From positions 32,836,656 to 32,900,655 of the forward strand of contig OW388291.1 of assembly GCA_936450465.1 (NCBI GenBank): a stretch of DNA of 64,000 bases. Reading direction: 5' to 3'. The stretch is from Gibbula magus. Lineage: Eukaryota; Mollusca; Gastropoda; Trochida; Trochidae. The notes beneath the pieces were generated by a model. That model was not told the DNA's origin. It ran no database searches and was given only the letters and a program-made list of their open reading frames with translations. Of the stretch, positions 13,274 to 22,504 are shown in pieces. The position numbers and the translations under genes are program-made. Within the stretch, counting starts at the first letter, position 1, and each line of letters opens with the position of its first letter.

Positions 13274-13534
13274 TACTGCACATTTAAATGTTTCCAAACT
13301 GCTTATTATGTGATAAATGTACACATATAACCTCACAGATGATGCATTGTTTGAGTTATGCGCTGATTTCTATATATAAATTTATGAATATTCGAATTTC
13401 ATTAATTTCATAGTTCACTATATAATCGAAATGTATGTCTCATTAGAATTACACCTACAGTCCCTGTGGTAATTGGACAACATGTCATGTTGGTATTTCG
13501 AATTTGTTTCCTAATTGGAGATTTTAAAAAAAAT
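13274..13534. other. Penelope 3' non-coding part and short spacer
   Basis: The first roughly 90 bp are the 3' end of the Penelope-like element, including its right inverted repeat. The rest is AT-rich spacer up to the mini-DIRS inverted end. No gene. Confidence 0.4.
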
Positions 13535-13841
13535 AGTACGTTTTTGATTAAACGTAATTATTTATACTTACCTGTTGACTAGACCTACTTTGCCTTACCT
13601 CCCAGGGGTAATGCTATTTCAACCTTAATACAGACGAACTTGAAGAATGGAGAAGGGGTGCGTAAAATCCCTTATCCAAGGGCCGGTAAGTCTAGATGGT
13701 CTCGTGACGTCACTACCTGTTCATATCACTCTCCGAAAGTCCCAAAGGCAAGACAGACCAAGTGGGGAGGATGGGAGGGCCTAGAGCGTAGGTCTAGTCA
13801 ACAGGTAAGTATAAATAATTACGTTTAATCAAAAACGTACT
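13535..13841. mobile_element. 307-bp mini-DIRS (non-autonomous, inverted ends)
   Basis: The ends are perfect 54-bp inverted repeats (13535-13588 and 13788-13841). Bases 13573-13734 match, inverted, the outer end of the large DIRS element (21464-21625) almost perfectly, including TCGTGACGTCACTACC. The last part before the right repeat resembles the other end of the DIRS. It therefore looks like a deletion derivative keeping both ends of a relative whose outermost bases differ from those of its neighbour. It directly abuts the large element at 13841/13842 with no spacer. Confidence 0.8.
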
Positions 13842-14179
13842 ATTATTTAAATACCTATCTGTTGACTAGACCTACTTTGCCTAGAATCCCACCGCAAGGA
13901 GGCGGGTCAGTAGATACATGGTAGTGACGAGACCAGCGACTAGCCCTGAGTGTAAGCTAACCTACGAGTCCTCCACCCTGTGGTGAGGACAAGGCACAGC
14001 CCGGGAGATACCATCTCTACCGCTAAGCGGATCGAAGAGACAACCCTGCCACTCAACTTCCGATCAACACACCGCCCCCCAAACCCCAACAGGGAAGTTA
14101 ACGAAGTTAAAGAAAAAACCAACAGACACGAGAGTAAGCAATGTAAACCCTGTTTATTTACAATAAGTCCCAAAAGCGT

Positions 14180-15406
14180 CTAAGGAGGATGACCCCTTCT
14201 TGGTCTGGTTGGGGGGACCACCTTCGTCTGCGCGAAGACCTGTGGACCCAGCCTAGAGATGCCTTCAAGATCAGCTGTGGAGACATCTCGTAGGTAATGG
14301 TTGGCGAAAACCTCTGATGAACGCCAAAAACACCCTGCCATGACATCCGAAACCGCGATGTTGCAGTGATACGCCATCGTGGCTGAAACTGCGCGGATCT
14401 CATGAGGATTGGAACGCGACGGCGGAGGCAAATCAGCGGCCTTGTACGCATCAATTACTGCCGATCTTAGATACACCACCAATGCTCGCTTGTCTAGTTC
14501 CTTGGTGCTCCTGGGTGAGTGAGGCAAGAACAGACGACGCCTGCCATCCCTCAGCCTGCGGGTACGCTGCGTGTACACCCTCAAGGCTCTTACTGGACAC
14601 AGAGAGAGATCCACCTCATCTGAGTCCGAACCCAGAGCTGGGATAGAGAACGTACGTCCCGCTTCATCCGCTGCCTGGTTCTTACAGACAAAATCAGGAG
14701 CCAACCCCAGCGAGGCGGAGCCCCCCTCCCTGACCTCAAAACGTAGTAGGTCCGCCTGCAACGCATGGATCTCTGAAATCCGCGCTGCAGAGGCCATGGC
14801 CACCAGAAAAATGACCTTGATGGTGAGAGGGAGGAGAGGCACGTCGGAGAGCGGTTCATACCTATCGGAGCGCAGGTGGTTGAGCACAATGGCTAAGTCC
14901 CATTCAGGTGGGCGAAGTCTGGACCTGCCGTCCACCGAACGGAAGGTTTTAATTAGGCCCTTGAGGACCGACACATCCAATCCTGGCGATCTCTTCCTGA
15001 GAACCGACAGGATGGCCGACATGTTGGTGTTAATTGACGACGCCTTAAGATGTCTAGTGTTGCGAAGGTACACCAAGTACTCCGCAACCTGAGGCACTGA
15101 AGCCTCTGCCGGAATGAAATCCCTCTGAGCACAGAAAGAGGCGAAGGCCTGCCACTGGAAATCATAGAGCTTCCTAGTGGTTTTCCTATGCGAGGTAGCT
15201 ATTGCGTTGGCGACGCACTTAGAGTATCCACTACTCTTTAACCCTCTTTTAATACAAGCCAAGCGTGAAGGGAGAACACCTGAGAGTTCTCGTGTAACCT
15301 TCCGCTTGGCCTGCTGATGAGCAGATCCCTCCGTATCTGAATCGGAAACGGTTCCTGCTGACAGAGCCGACGGAGAGGAACGAACCACGGCCGGGCTGGC
15401 CACCAA
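14180..15406 (-). CDS. DIRS tyrosine recombinase
   Basis: This enzyme is thought to insert the circular DNA copy of the element by strand exchange through a tyrosine. The frame is open for 408 codons and shows the full catalytic set: Arg209 (in ASAARISEIHAL), His335-x-x-Arg338 (NPHEIRAVSATMAYH), Trp361 and the nucleophile Tyr371 (ANHYLRD). The N-terminal half has the helical core-binding pattern (QWQAFASFCAQRDF, then INTNMSAILSVL). The first codon of the open frame is TTG and no ATG is near, so the true start is unclear. It overlaps the upstream RT-frame C-terminus (15238-15406) in another frame, which is normal for DIRS. I see no lesion, so this may be the only intact enzyme of the copy. Confidence 0.9.
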   Translation of the reverse strand: MVASPAVVRSSPSALSAGTVSDSDTEGSAHQQAKRKVTRELSGVLPSRLACIKRGLKSSGYSKCVANAIATSHRKTTRKLYDFQWQAFASFCAQRDFIPAEASVPQVAEYLVYLRNTRHLKASSINTNMSAILSVLRKRSPGLDVSVLKGLIKTFRSVDGRSRLRPPEWDLAIVLNHLRSDRYEPLSDVPLLPLTIKVIFLVAMASAARISEIHALQADLLRFEVREGGSASLGLAPDFVCKNQAADEAGRTFSIPALGSDSDEVDLSLCPVRALRVYTQRTRRLRDGRRRLFLPHSPRSTKELDKRALVVYLRSAVIDAYKAADLPPPSRSNPHEIRAVSATMAYHCNIAVSDVMAGCFWRSSEVFANHYLRDVSTADLEGISRLGPQVFAQTKVVPPTRPRRGHPP

Positions 15407-15759
15407 GGGGCGACCAGCAGGAGACGAAGAATCCGAGTTTCACCTATCTTGGCTACAACTTGGGAGAGGATGGCCGGCGGCGGAAAAGCATAGGCGTCCA
15501 TCCCCTCCCACCCTAACGAGAGCGCGTCTAAGCCCATCGCTAGCGGGTCTGGCACTGGGGAGATGTAGGTTGGCAATTGGTGGTTGAGACACGTCGCGAA
15601 CAGATCTATCAGCGGGGTGCCGAACTGGAGACACAACCCCCTGAAAACCACCGGATTCAGTTGCCACTCCGTTGGGGGAGGGGCATCTGGACGTGACAAC
15701 GCGTCAGCCAAGACGTTCTTGACGTTCTTGGCACCCGGGGCGAGGACGAAGTGGAACGC
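15238..15759 (-). pseudogene. DIRS RT/RNase H protein, C-terminal part
   Basis: This is the continuation of the RT frame on the far side of the inserted LINE. It begins with the end of the RNase H domain (FVLAPGAKNV, then ADALSRPDAPPPTEW). The region typical of DIRS proteins between RNase H and the recombinase follows: LIDLFATCLN, YISPVPDPLA, DALSLGWEGMDAYAFPP and LLLVAPWWPARPWFVPL, ending LHAWLVLKEG before the stop at 15238. The catalytic core of RNase H is missing and this part is out of frame with the RT part even after removing the LINE. I infer an internal deletion before the LINE arrived. Confidence 0.85.
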
Positions 15760-17166
15760 TGTGGAAGGGTTGTATCTTAAGCCCCTTTTTGTTTAGTTTT
15801 TTCATTAACGAATTAGCAGAGCAAATATGTAATACATGCACGAATGGAATCCAATTACACCCAGATACAGTTCAACTATTCCTGTTACTTTTCGCCGACG
15901 ACATTGCACTATTCTCTAGTACCATAAGCGGGCTTCAGAAACAAATAAATGAATTAGGTACGTTCTCTGATCAATATAAATTGAATGTCAATAGAGAGAA
16001 AACCAAAATAATTGTTTTTAAAAGGGGTGGAAAACTATCCAAAAATGAAAAATGGTTTTATAAGGGAGAACGTCTTCAAACTACCAGCGCTTATAAGTAC
16101 TTAGGTGTATGTTTCTCTAATAATCTATCTTGGTCTTTTCATACCAAACAGGCCTCAACACAAGCCATGAAAGTCTTAATAGGTATATACAGAAATATGC
16201 GACTTTTAGGTGAGATGTCCTTTAATACCTATTTTAAAATATTTGATATGAAGATAAGCCCAATACTGTTATATGGATCTGAAATATGGGGATTGGCACA
16301 ACATGACAACATAGAAAAGGTTCATTTATATGCATGCAAAAAGTTCCTAGGCGTCAAACCAAGCACTTGTAGCACAATGGTCTATGGAGAATTAGGCAGA
16401 TTCCCACTGTTCATTTATTCCTCAATTAGAGCTGTTAAATACTGGATAAGGTTGTTGAATATGCCGCTTCATAGATATCCAAAAAAATGTTATAATATGA
16501 TGAAACTGTATGATAAAAATGGTAAAAGAAATTGGGTGACTGATATTAGAGAGCTTCTCAACAAAATAGGATATGGTCATATTTGGTACAATCAAAGTGT
16601 TCAGTCACAATCAGAATTTATCATCTCAATAACTCAAAGAATGAAAGATATATATTTACAATCCTGGGCAGAATCCATGACATTATCAACAAAATGTATA
16701 TATTATAGAGAATGGAAATCTGAAATATTTCTTGAAAGCTATCTTTCAAAAGTTGATGTTAAAAGGTTCCGTAATGCCTTAGCCCGTTTTCGTTGCTCAT
16801 CACATGAATTGTTTGTTGAAACTGGAAGATATAAAGGTATTGAAAGAAAAAATAGAATATGTAAAGTTTGTAATATGAACGCTGTGGAAGACGAGCTACA
16901 CTTCTTATTAACCTGCCCTGTCTATAAGAATCTACGGATAAAATATCTTAAACCTTACTATTTTAACCACCCAGATAGAACAAAATTATTGTCATTGTTA
17001 ACAAATACCAATACTCAGTCATTACAGAACCTTGCAATGTATATCTATTATGCAATGTTATTTAGAAAGAATATTATGAATGCAACTGATTTTATCATGT
17101 GATCTACCATTGATTGTACTACAGGCCTGTGGCCTTCTAAGTACAGAAATAAAGATTGAATGAATA
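15760..17166 (+). mobile_element. 5'-truncated LINE inserted in the DIRS element
   Basis: GAAGTGGAACGC occurs at 15748-15759 and again at 17167-17178, a 12-bp target duplication exactly bounding this insert. The insert starts inside a reverse transcriptase frame and ends with GGCCTGTGGCCTTCTAAG, AATAAAG and a short TGAATGAATA tail. That is the expected form of a 5'-truncated target-primed insertion. Its AT-rich composition contrasts with the GC-rich host element. Confidence 0.95.
15761..17102 (+). pseudogene. Non-LTR reverse transcriptase, C-terminal half
   Basis: An uninterrupted frame of about 446 codons that lacks the endonuclease and the N-terminal RT motifs. It opens GCILSPFLFSFFINELAEQI, followed by the catalytic FADDIALFSS, a thumb-like region (YKYLGVCFSNNLSW) and KISPILLYGSEIWG. 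A C-terminal Cys/His motif follows (RICKVCNMNAVEDELHFLLT, then CP). These are hallmarks of apurinic-endonuclease-type LINEs of the Jockey/CR1/L2 assemblage; I cannot assign the clade. It has no ATG of its own near the start and is a fragment by truncation, but the rest has no stop or frameshift, which suggests a young insertion. Confidence 0.9.
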
Positions 17167-18421
17167 GAAGTGGAACGCCTGCGAACACACTCTCGTCTAC
17201 CCGCCACCAAGCTAGGAACCGATGTAGGTCTGGGGTTAAGACTATGTCGTGACGACAACGCGTCTCCCTGATGTGGGGATTCAGGAACACCTGTAACGGG
17301 CGAAGGAACAACCTCCCCCTGCGGGTCAGGTCCTGAGCTGATGTTAATAACCCCAACACTCTTTGCCACTGACGTAGGGAGAGCGAAGCGTCGAGCGCGC
17401 GATCCATAAGGCGATCGTAACGAGCCATCCGCTCCCTCGTGACGAACCCGCGGAACAGCCGGGTGTCTAGGATAGCCCCTAGGAACTTCAGACGAGTTGC
17501 CGGAACCAAGTCCGACTTCTCTAAGTTCACTAGCCACCCCAGACGACGGAACAGGTCCATCGTGAACCTGAGCTGCGCCTCGAGAACGACCGGGGAGCGG
17601 TCGTGAGCGATCCCATCGTCCAAGTACATTAGGAACTGAATGTCGCATTGGTGAAGGAATTGGACGATGGGCTGAGTCACCCGTGTGAATAACCAGGGGG
17701 CGGACGAGATCCCGAACGGGAGCACGCACCACTGAAAATGTCTGCCGTCCAGGATGAAGCGGAGGTACCTGCGGTCCCGATAGTGAATCGGCACGTGCAG
17801 GTACCGGCCTGTAGATCGAGAGACACCATGCAGTCTGAGCGCTCCAAGGACCGCATCACTGAGGGAAGCGTCAAGAGTCGAAAAATATGGCGGCCGAACG
17901 AGGAAGGAGCGGTTGAACACCTTCAAATCGTGAATAAGCCGCCATTTTTTCGAGTTCCTTTTGGGTATTACGAACACTGGGGGGTAAAACCCCGGCGTTA
18001 GATGCGGGGTCAGGACCTCCTGCACCGCCCGTTTGGAGATTAATATCTCCACCTGTTCCAATGACAATTTGAGCCGGTCCCCTGCTAAGGGATGCTCCAT
18101 TGGAGTACAGGTGAGGGGCGGTGGAGACGAGACTGGAATGCGGAACCCCTGACCCAGAATCCGACACACGTAAGGGTCTAACCCTAACTGTACCCAGTTG
18201 CTGACAAAGTCTTGGAGGCGACCCCCCCCCAAGCCCTCCGATACCGGAACGAGTGGAGGAGGGAGCAGAGGGGGTGACCACGAGTCACTTCCTCCACTTC
18301 TTTTGCGGGGTACGACCTCCGGTGCCAGGCCGGGGGGACTTGGGGGACTGACCCGTGGATCCAAGGCCACGACCTCCCCGCCGAAAGTCCGTTTTCGCTT
18401 TCTTGGGGGAAGGTTGGCCAC
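17167..18421 (-). pseudogene. DIRS reverse transcriptase, N-terminal part with lost motif A
   Basis: This reverse transcriptase copies DIRS RNA. The frame begins in overlap with the Gag frame (18285-18421; first codon GTG). RT blocks are PPVFVIPKRNSKKWRLIHDL, LPFGISSAPWLFT, the catalytic YLDDGIAHD, and LVNLEKSDLVPATRLKFLGA. Where motif A (a SLDL-x-x-GYLH-type block with the first catalytic Asp) is expected, the frame reads out of register. That block is present at about 17810-17850 in the next frame. A one-base gain near 17853 and a one-base loss near 17810 cancel each other. The frame stays open but the catalytic Asp is lost. After 17178 the frame runs into the LINE and ends at 17048. It is inactive. 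Confidence 0.88.
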
Positions 18422-19154
18422 TGCCCTGGCCTTGCCCCTGACGAAAACTGGTCTGCGGACGCTTTGGTGTTGTTTGCCTCTGCGTGACGAGCCGATTAGT
18501 GAGGTCTTGCTGTTGGGCCTCCTGTCGTGCTCTCAAAACCTCCGGGATACGACCACCAAACAGAGTTTCAGCGTGAGCAGGGGCATGTCGAAGGAAGTTC
18601 TTATGATCGGGGTTGAGACCTGACCGGTAGAGGAAATTGTCTCTGCGAAGCACTGTTATACTCGATGAAATTCGCGACGCTGACAACATGATCTGCGCAA
18701 GGTCCGCAGCCACATCACCAAACGCTTTGAACAACACCGGGTCCCCCGCCTCCATGCCCGCCTGCTTAGCACAAGCCAGCATCGCCTGACATGTGAAAGC
18801 CACGTTGTTCCCCAAGCCTAACACCGAACGCGCCTCCCTGTCAAGATGAGAGAACTGTGCCTCAGACACGCGGTGAAGCAGGTTGGTGGTAAACAACCGG
18901 GATGCCCCCTGATCAAGGGGAGGCGGAACAAGCTGAAAAGGGACCGGATACAAGGGCAGACGCCGTCTGCGCTTGTCCGGCACCACCAAAGGCGGAAGCA
19001 GACGATTGGGCATTGCAGATGATACGACTTGCTCCATATCCTCGGTGGCCTCCAACAGGAGCCTATGAGGTGGAAGGGCAAGACGCGCGGGAGGTACCTC
19101 GCCATCAGGGCCAAAGGAAGCCCTCCTGGCCGCCGACGTGCGCGGACCCGTCAC
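18285..19154 (-). CDS. DIRS Gag-like protein, second frame
   Basis: An open frame of 289 codons whose middle part (LLHRVSEAQF, then ADLAQIMLSASRISSSITVL and RRDNFLYRSGL) resembles the conserved part of DIRS Gag-like proteins. The C-terminus is Arg/Gln/Gly/Lys-rich (RQGQGQGSGQPSPKKAKTDF), suggesting nucleic-acid binding. The first codon of the frame is GTG, overlapping the TGA of the preceding frame in GTGA, so it is probably the continuation of that protein rather than a separate gene. Either a -1 frameshift during translation or a one-base mutation separates the two halves (together about 590 residues). Confidence 0.75.
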   Translation of the reverse strand: MTGPRTSAARRASFGPDGEVPPARLALPPHRLLLEATEDMEQVVSSAMPNRLLPPLVVPDKRRRRLPLYPVPFQLVPPPLDQGASRLFTTNLLHRVSEAQFSHLDREARSVLGLGNNVAFTCQAMLACAKQAGMEAGDPVLFKAFGDVAADLAQIMLSASRISSSITVLRRDNFLYRSGLNPDHKNFLRHAPAHAETLFGGRIPEVLRARQEAQQQDLTNRLVTQRQTTPKRPQTSFRQGQGQGSGQPSPKKAKTDFRRGGRGLGSTGQSPKSPRPGTGGRTPQKKWRK

Positions 19155-20062
19155 GCTGACTTGGCTAACGAAGCCACTTCGGATAGCATAGCTATTGCGT
19201 CAACCACTGGAGGATCCTCCGACAATCCCGTACCCTCCGCCTCCGTTTCTATACTGATGAACGGAGGGTTCGACACGTCCACGTAGCGGGTGTCACGTTC
19301 CGGTGAGTCCGGCGAGGAGTCACGTAAGGGTGACATCACCGTGACACGCCGCTCAGGGGTGCGAGGGGTACGTGAAGGACTCGCGGGTGCGGAGGCCCTA
19401 GCGGACGAGGAACGCGCACCCTGAGGTACGTCATCCGCATAGGGCTCACACGGTTGCGTAGTCGTAGTGTGAGTGGGTAAGTTCCGCGGACCCAAACGCG
19501 CATCGAGCAAGGAAGAGACCATATCCTTGACGGATGCCAGAAGGAGGGACGGATCGACCTTGTCGAACCTAGCCTTCTTGAACTTCTTCTTCTTGCTCTT
19601 GGGCGTAGTGGGTCCGCCCACCTGAAGTCTAAGCGGAGGCAACCGTTGGTCCGGCGAAGGAGGGGACAACGGGTGAGTCCGCGAACGAGAACCGGAACAC
19701 GACGGCGGAGGGGGGGAGCGTAACTTCGATCCCCCAGCGGGTTCGGACAGGTCCGATTCCCTGTCGAATTCATCCGCCCGTTCCGTGAGGACAATGTCTA
19801 CATCCTCCACCGGAGACGGATGACGAATGGGAGACAACTCCCTACGTTGAGCTAACGACGTACGCTTCTGTGACGCAGCCCTATCGGCCACCGACTTGCG
19901 TATGGCGGAAACGTACGCGTGGAACTCCGATTCGGAGAGAGGAGCGCACTCGTCGCAACGGTAATCCTCTTCGCAAAGGTCCTTGCACTTTCTACATAAC
20001 AAGTGCGGATCCTTAGAGGCGGACTTCCTGCCTCCGCAGTTCGTGCAGAAGGCGGAGTACAT
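19151..20062 (-). CDS. DIRS Gag-like protein, N-terminal zinc-binding frame
   Basis: This is the first gene of the element, presumably the RNA-binding structural protein. I place the start at the ATG at 20062-20060 (MYSAFCTNCGG); the open frame extends upstream but has only a GTG there. Residues 6-37 hold a Cys cluster (CTNC, LLCRKC, CEEDYRCDEC) that would bind zinc. The rest is low-complexity Ser/Pro/Arg-rich with a basic KSKKKKFKKARFDK patch, then a helical segment (VDPSLLLASVKDMVSSLLDA). About 303 codons end at a TGA overlapping the next frame by four bases (GTGA). Confidence 0.75.
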   Translation of the reverse strand: MYSAFCTNCGGRKSASKDPHLLCRKCKDLCEEDYRCDECAPLSESEFHAYVSAIRKSVADRAASQKRTSLAQRRELSPIRHPSPVEDVDIVLTERADEFDRESDLSEPAGGSKLRSPPPPSCSGSRSRTHPLSPPSPDQRLPPLRLQVGGPTTPKSKKKKFKKARFDKVDPSLLLASVKDMVSSLLDARLGPRNLPTHTTTTQPCEPYADDVPQGARSSSARASAPASPSRTPRTPERRVTVMSPLRDSSPDSPERDTRYVDVSNPPFISIETEAEGTGLSEDPPVVDAIAMLSEVASLAKSA

Positions 20063-21603
20063 GGCGAACGGTAATGATAAAACGCGTAACGTAAGCGAAG
20101 GTAGAGACAGTCGAGTCACCTACACGGCGTAGCACCAACACGAGTAGCGTAGACGAGGTGAGTCACACACGTGAAACACCCAAGCGGCGGAGCAAAAGCA
20201 CAACAACTCTGACGTTATGCAATCAAGAGAGTTGAAACAAAAACTCTGAACTCGAAGAGCACAAAGTCAAAATCAAGTAACCACCCGCCAAGGTAAACAA
20301 AGACGAACAAGCCAAACCAAAAACTAGGCTAAACACTTACAAGATAAATCAATCTTTATTCACATAACATTCGTGCGTGAACCAAACCTTAAGTGACTGG
20401 CGTAGCGAGTCACTTGAACCAAAGTGAATCACCCTAAGGGTGAGTCGCGTAGAATCGACCTAAGGCGAAGCCAAAGGCGAATGGTAGGCGAAAGCTAGCA
20501 ACGGGCAACGCGAGTCACTGACGAGGAGTGTATCCACTGCTCCTTAACCAAGCTAGTGACTCACCTAAGGCGAACAACTAGCGAGCCAGGGACAGGCGAG
20601 GCGAGAAGCCAAGCGAGACGCGAAGCACTTGAGTACGGACCGCAGGCGAATGACAAGCGACAAGCGAATGACAAGCGAAGCGAGTCACCCGCGTAGGAGA
20701 GATACCACTGCTCCTTTACCCTACGCAAGTCAAACCCACAGTTCCCTAAAGTACAGACCGATAAGCGTATGACAAGCGAAAGCGAATGACAAACGAAGCA
20801 AGCCAAACGAAATAGGAGAGATACCACTACTCCTCTACCATACGCAAGACAAACACTTAACAGTTAGCACTAGAGTACAACCGACAGGCGTATGACAAGC
20901 GAATTAGGAGTGATTCCACTAGCTCCTTTACCGTACGCAAGTCAACAACCCACAGTTAACACTAGAGTACAGACCGAAAGCGCGTGACAAGCGAAAGCGA
21001 ATGGCCAGCGAAGCAAGTCAAACGATTAGGAGAGATGCCACTACTCCTCTACCATACGCAAGACAAACACCTAACAGTCAGCACTCGGAACGAATGGCGA
21101 ATGACAAGCGAAAGCGGATGACAAGCGAAGCGAGTCACCCGCGTAGGAGAGAAACCACTGCTCCTTTACCCTACGCAAGTCAAACACCCAACAGTCAGGT
21201 GAGAGAAAACAAAGAATCACGAGCTGCACGTGCGGCGCATGCAATCCACCTACTCCGGATGGTCGCTAGCTAGCACATGTCAACAAGGCCCCTTGAAAAC
21301 TAACACCTACTTGAAAACAGATTGCAAACACAACCTGCACTATCGAAGAACAAAGTTGAGGATATCTCTTGAACTAACAAGAGAAAAATAGCAAGTTAGC
21401 AACACAAGTCGCTAAAACCCCAGTCACAGAACAAAACACGTCTGCCTTGCTCTGCAACTTTTAGGAGAGTGATATGAACAGGTAGTGACGTCACGAGACC
21501 ATCTAGACTTACCGGCCCTTGGATAAGGGATTTTACGCACCCCTTCTCCATTCTTCAAGTTCGTCTGTATTAAGGTTGAAATAGCATTACCCCTGGGAGG
21601 TAA
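20063..21603 (-). repeat. DIRS leader with six hairpin-centred imperfect repeats
   Basis: The region between Gag and the right terminus has no gene. It carries at least six imperfect tandem units. Each has an AGGAG...CTCCT dyad (near 20524, 20695, 20814, 20906, 21028 and 21145), followed by a TACGCAAGtcAAAC-like stretch and a CGTATGACAAGCGAA-like stretch. Spacing is 92-171 bp. The units differ by substitutions and by expansion of the GACAAGCGAA motif. They could serve transcription initiation or RNA packaging; that is inference. Confidence 0.7.
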
Positions 21604-21643
21604 GGCAAAGTAGGTCTAGTCAACAGATAGGTATTTAAATAAT
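21464..21643 (-). repeat. DIRS 5' terminal region shared with mini-DIRS
   Basis: The 40-bp terminal repeat plus the next 140 bp. Bases 21464-21625 are the inverted counterpart of 13573-13734 in the mini-element. The block includes a TGACGTCA site (about 21485) and a GCCCTTGGATAAGGG short dyad. Confidence 0.8.
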
Positions 21644-22283
21644 AATCATTTGACTTTGACAATTGACTTTATGTTCTGCTTCGCTGCCATGGAGGGAAAT
21701 ACCCAATGGCATGACAGGAAGAGCGTCCCGATGACAACAAATTCTGAATGTTGCATTTCATGTTGAAATATGCAACCACATGACTTCTTCACTTCTGATA
21801 TTAACAACAGCATGGCAACTTTTCACAATTTCGAGTTAGGATACCAACAACAAAAGAGAGCGGAATATATGGATATATTTTGAACCCATGTAATTTCATA
21901 TATTTAAAAAACCATTACAGATACGTAACAGTCTGATTAAAATAGACAGTTTTCCGAGGAAGTACAAATAGTACATTTATTTAGATACAAACTCATATCG
22001 TTCGGAGGTTTCCTCGCAAAACCGTCTGATAACGGCCTGTTGACTCCCATGTTCTTACGTAATTCAGTTAATCAATCACAGGACCTCCGACAAAAGCTTT
22101 CGGTGCGAGAAGCAACGGGCAGATAACTCCAAAAAGCTATCCTTTCATCCGAATGCTTTCAAAATGGCGACCATTTAAAAGCTGTGATTGGTCAGCTATT
22201 TGACTTCGCTTTGTCTACGCTAAACAGGTCGTAACTGGTCCGGAAAACAGGCGTTTGCGGGAACAGGCGTATATATATATATA
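21644..22283. other. Spacer, possible decayed element, no gene
   Basis: No frame of interest. The part from about 22010 to 22260 is richer in GC than its flanks and contains AAAATGGCGACC and GTGATTGGTCAGC, the kind of sequence found in degraded DNA transposon ends. I could not find matching inverted ends. Confidence 0.3.
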
Positions 22284-22490
22284 ATTCAAATGGTAGTTGA
22301 AAGAATAACTAACGCCGATTTCCTACATGTTTCAACTTTGTCCTCAGGGAAGTTTACATTACAATCGGCGATAGTTATTCTTTCAACTTCCATTTGAATA
22401 TATACTGACTGTACACTTGATATAAATATATATTCAAGTGTACAGTCAGTACATATTCAAATGGTAGTTGAAAGAATAACTATCGCTGAT
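22284..22490. repeat. Foldback (MITE-like) cluster
   Basis: Two 36-bp arms face each other: 22284-22319 (ATTCAAATGGTAGTTGAAAG...) and 22364-22399, its near-perfect reverse complement. A second palindrome follows (ACTGACTGTACACTTGATAT at 22404 against 22430-22450). A third copy of the first arm lies at 22455-22490 in the original orientation. The arrangement suggests one foldback element disrupted by insertion of another. Confidence 0.8.
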
Positions 22491-22504
22491 TTCGGCAAAC
22501 GAAA

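Larger units (their letters stand above)
10544..13360 (+). mobile_element. Penelope-like retroelement (PLE) with two nested insertions
   Basis: The boundaries are suggested by an imperfect inverted repeat of about 38 bp: CGCATAACTCA at 10545 and its reverse complement TGAGTTATGCG at 13350, continuing through GTTATATGT. Between them lies a plus-strand RT of Penelope type and the C-terminal linker and endonuclease remnant. The coding sequence is interrupted by an antisense LINE fragment (about 11290-11703) and by an inverted-repeat element (12418-13185) that left a 10-bp target duplication. Removing the second insertion in silico rejoins the reading frame, which shows the order of events. Confidence 0.8.
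13842..21643 (-). mobile_element. DIRS-type tyrosine-recombinase retrotransposon
   Basis: The ends are perfect 40-bp inverted repeats (13842-13881 and 21604-21643) beginning ATTATTTAAATACCTATCTG. The interior is strikingly GC-rich against an AT-rich background. The genes run on the minus strand from the right end: leader with repeats, Gag (two overlapping frames), RT plus RNase H remnant, then a tyrosine recombinase overlapping the RT frame. Inverted termini, a recombinase in place of a DDE integrase, and this overlap place it in the DIRS1-like group rather than Ngaro or PAT. No target duplication is seen, as expected for recombinase-mediated insertion. The copy is split by a LINE at 15760-17166. 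Confidence 0.92.

Noticed and set aside
13640..13828. 62-codon frame in the mini-DIRS
   Set aside because: It lies between the inverted ends in sequence shared with the non-coding terminus of the large DIRS.
14571..15092. 173-codon plus-strand frame opposite the DIRS recombinase
   Set aside because: It mirrors the GC-rich recombinase gene on the other strand; no domain, and the minus-strand frame has the full catalytic set.
15238..15711. Separate small gene upstream of the DIRS recombinase
   Set aside because: It is the C-terminal part of the RT/RNase H frame, cut off by the LINE insertion; overlap with the recombinase is normal for DIRS.
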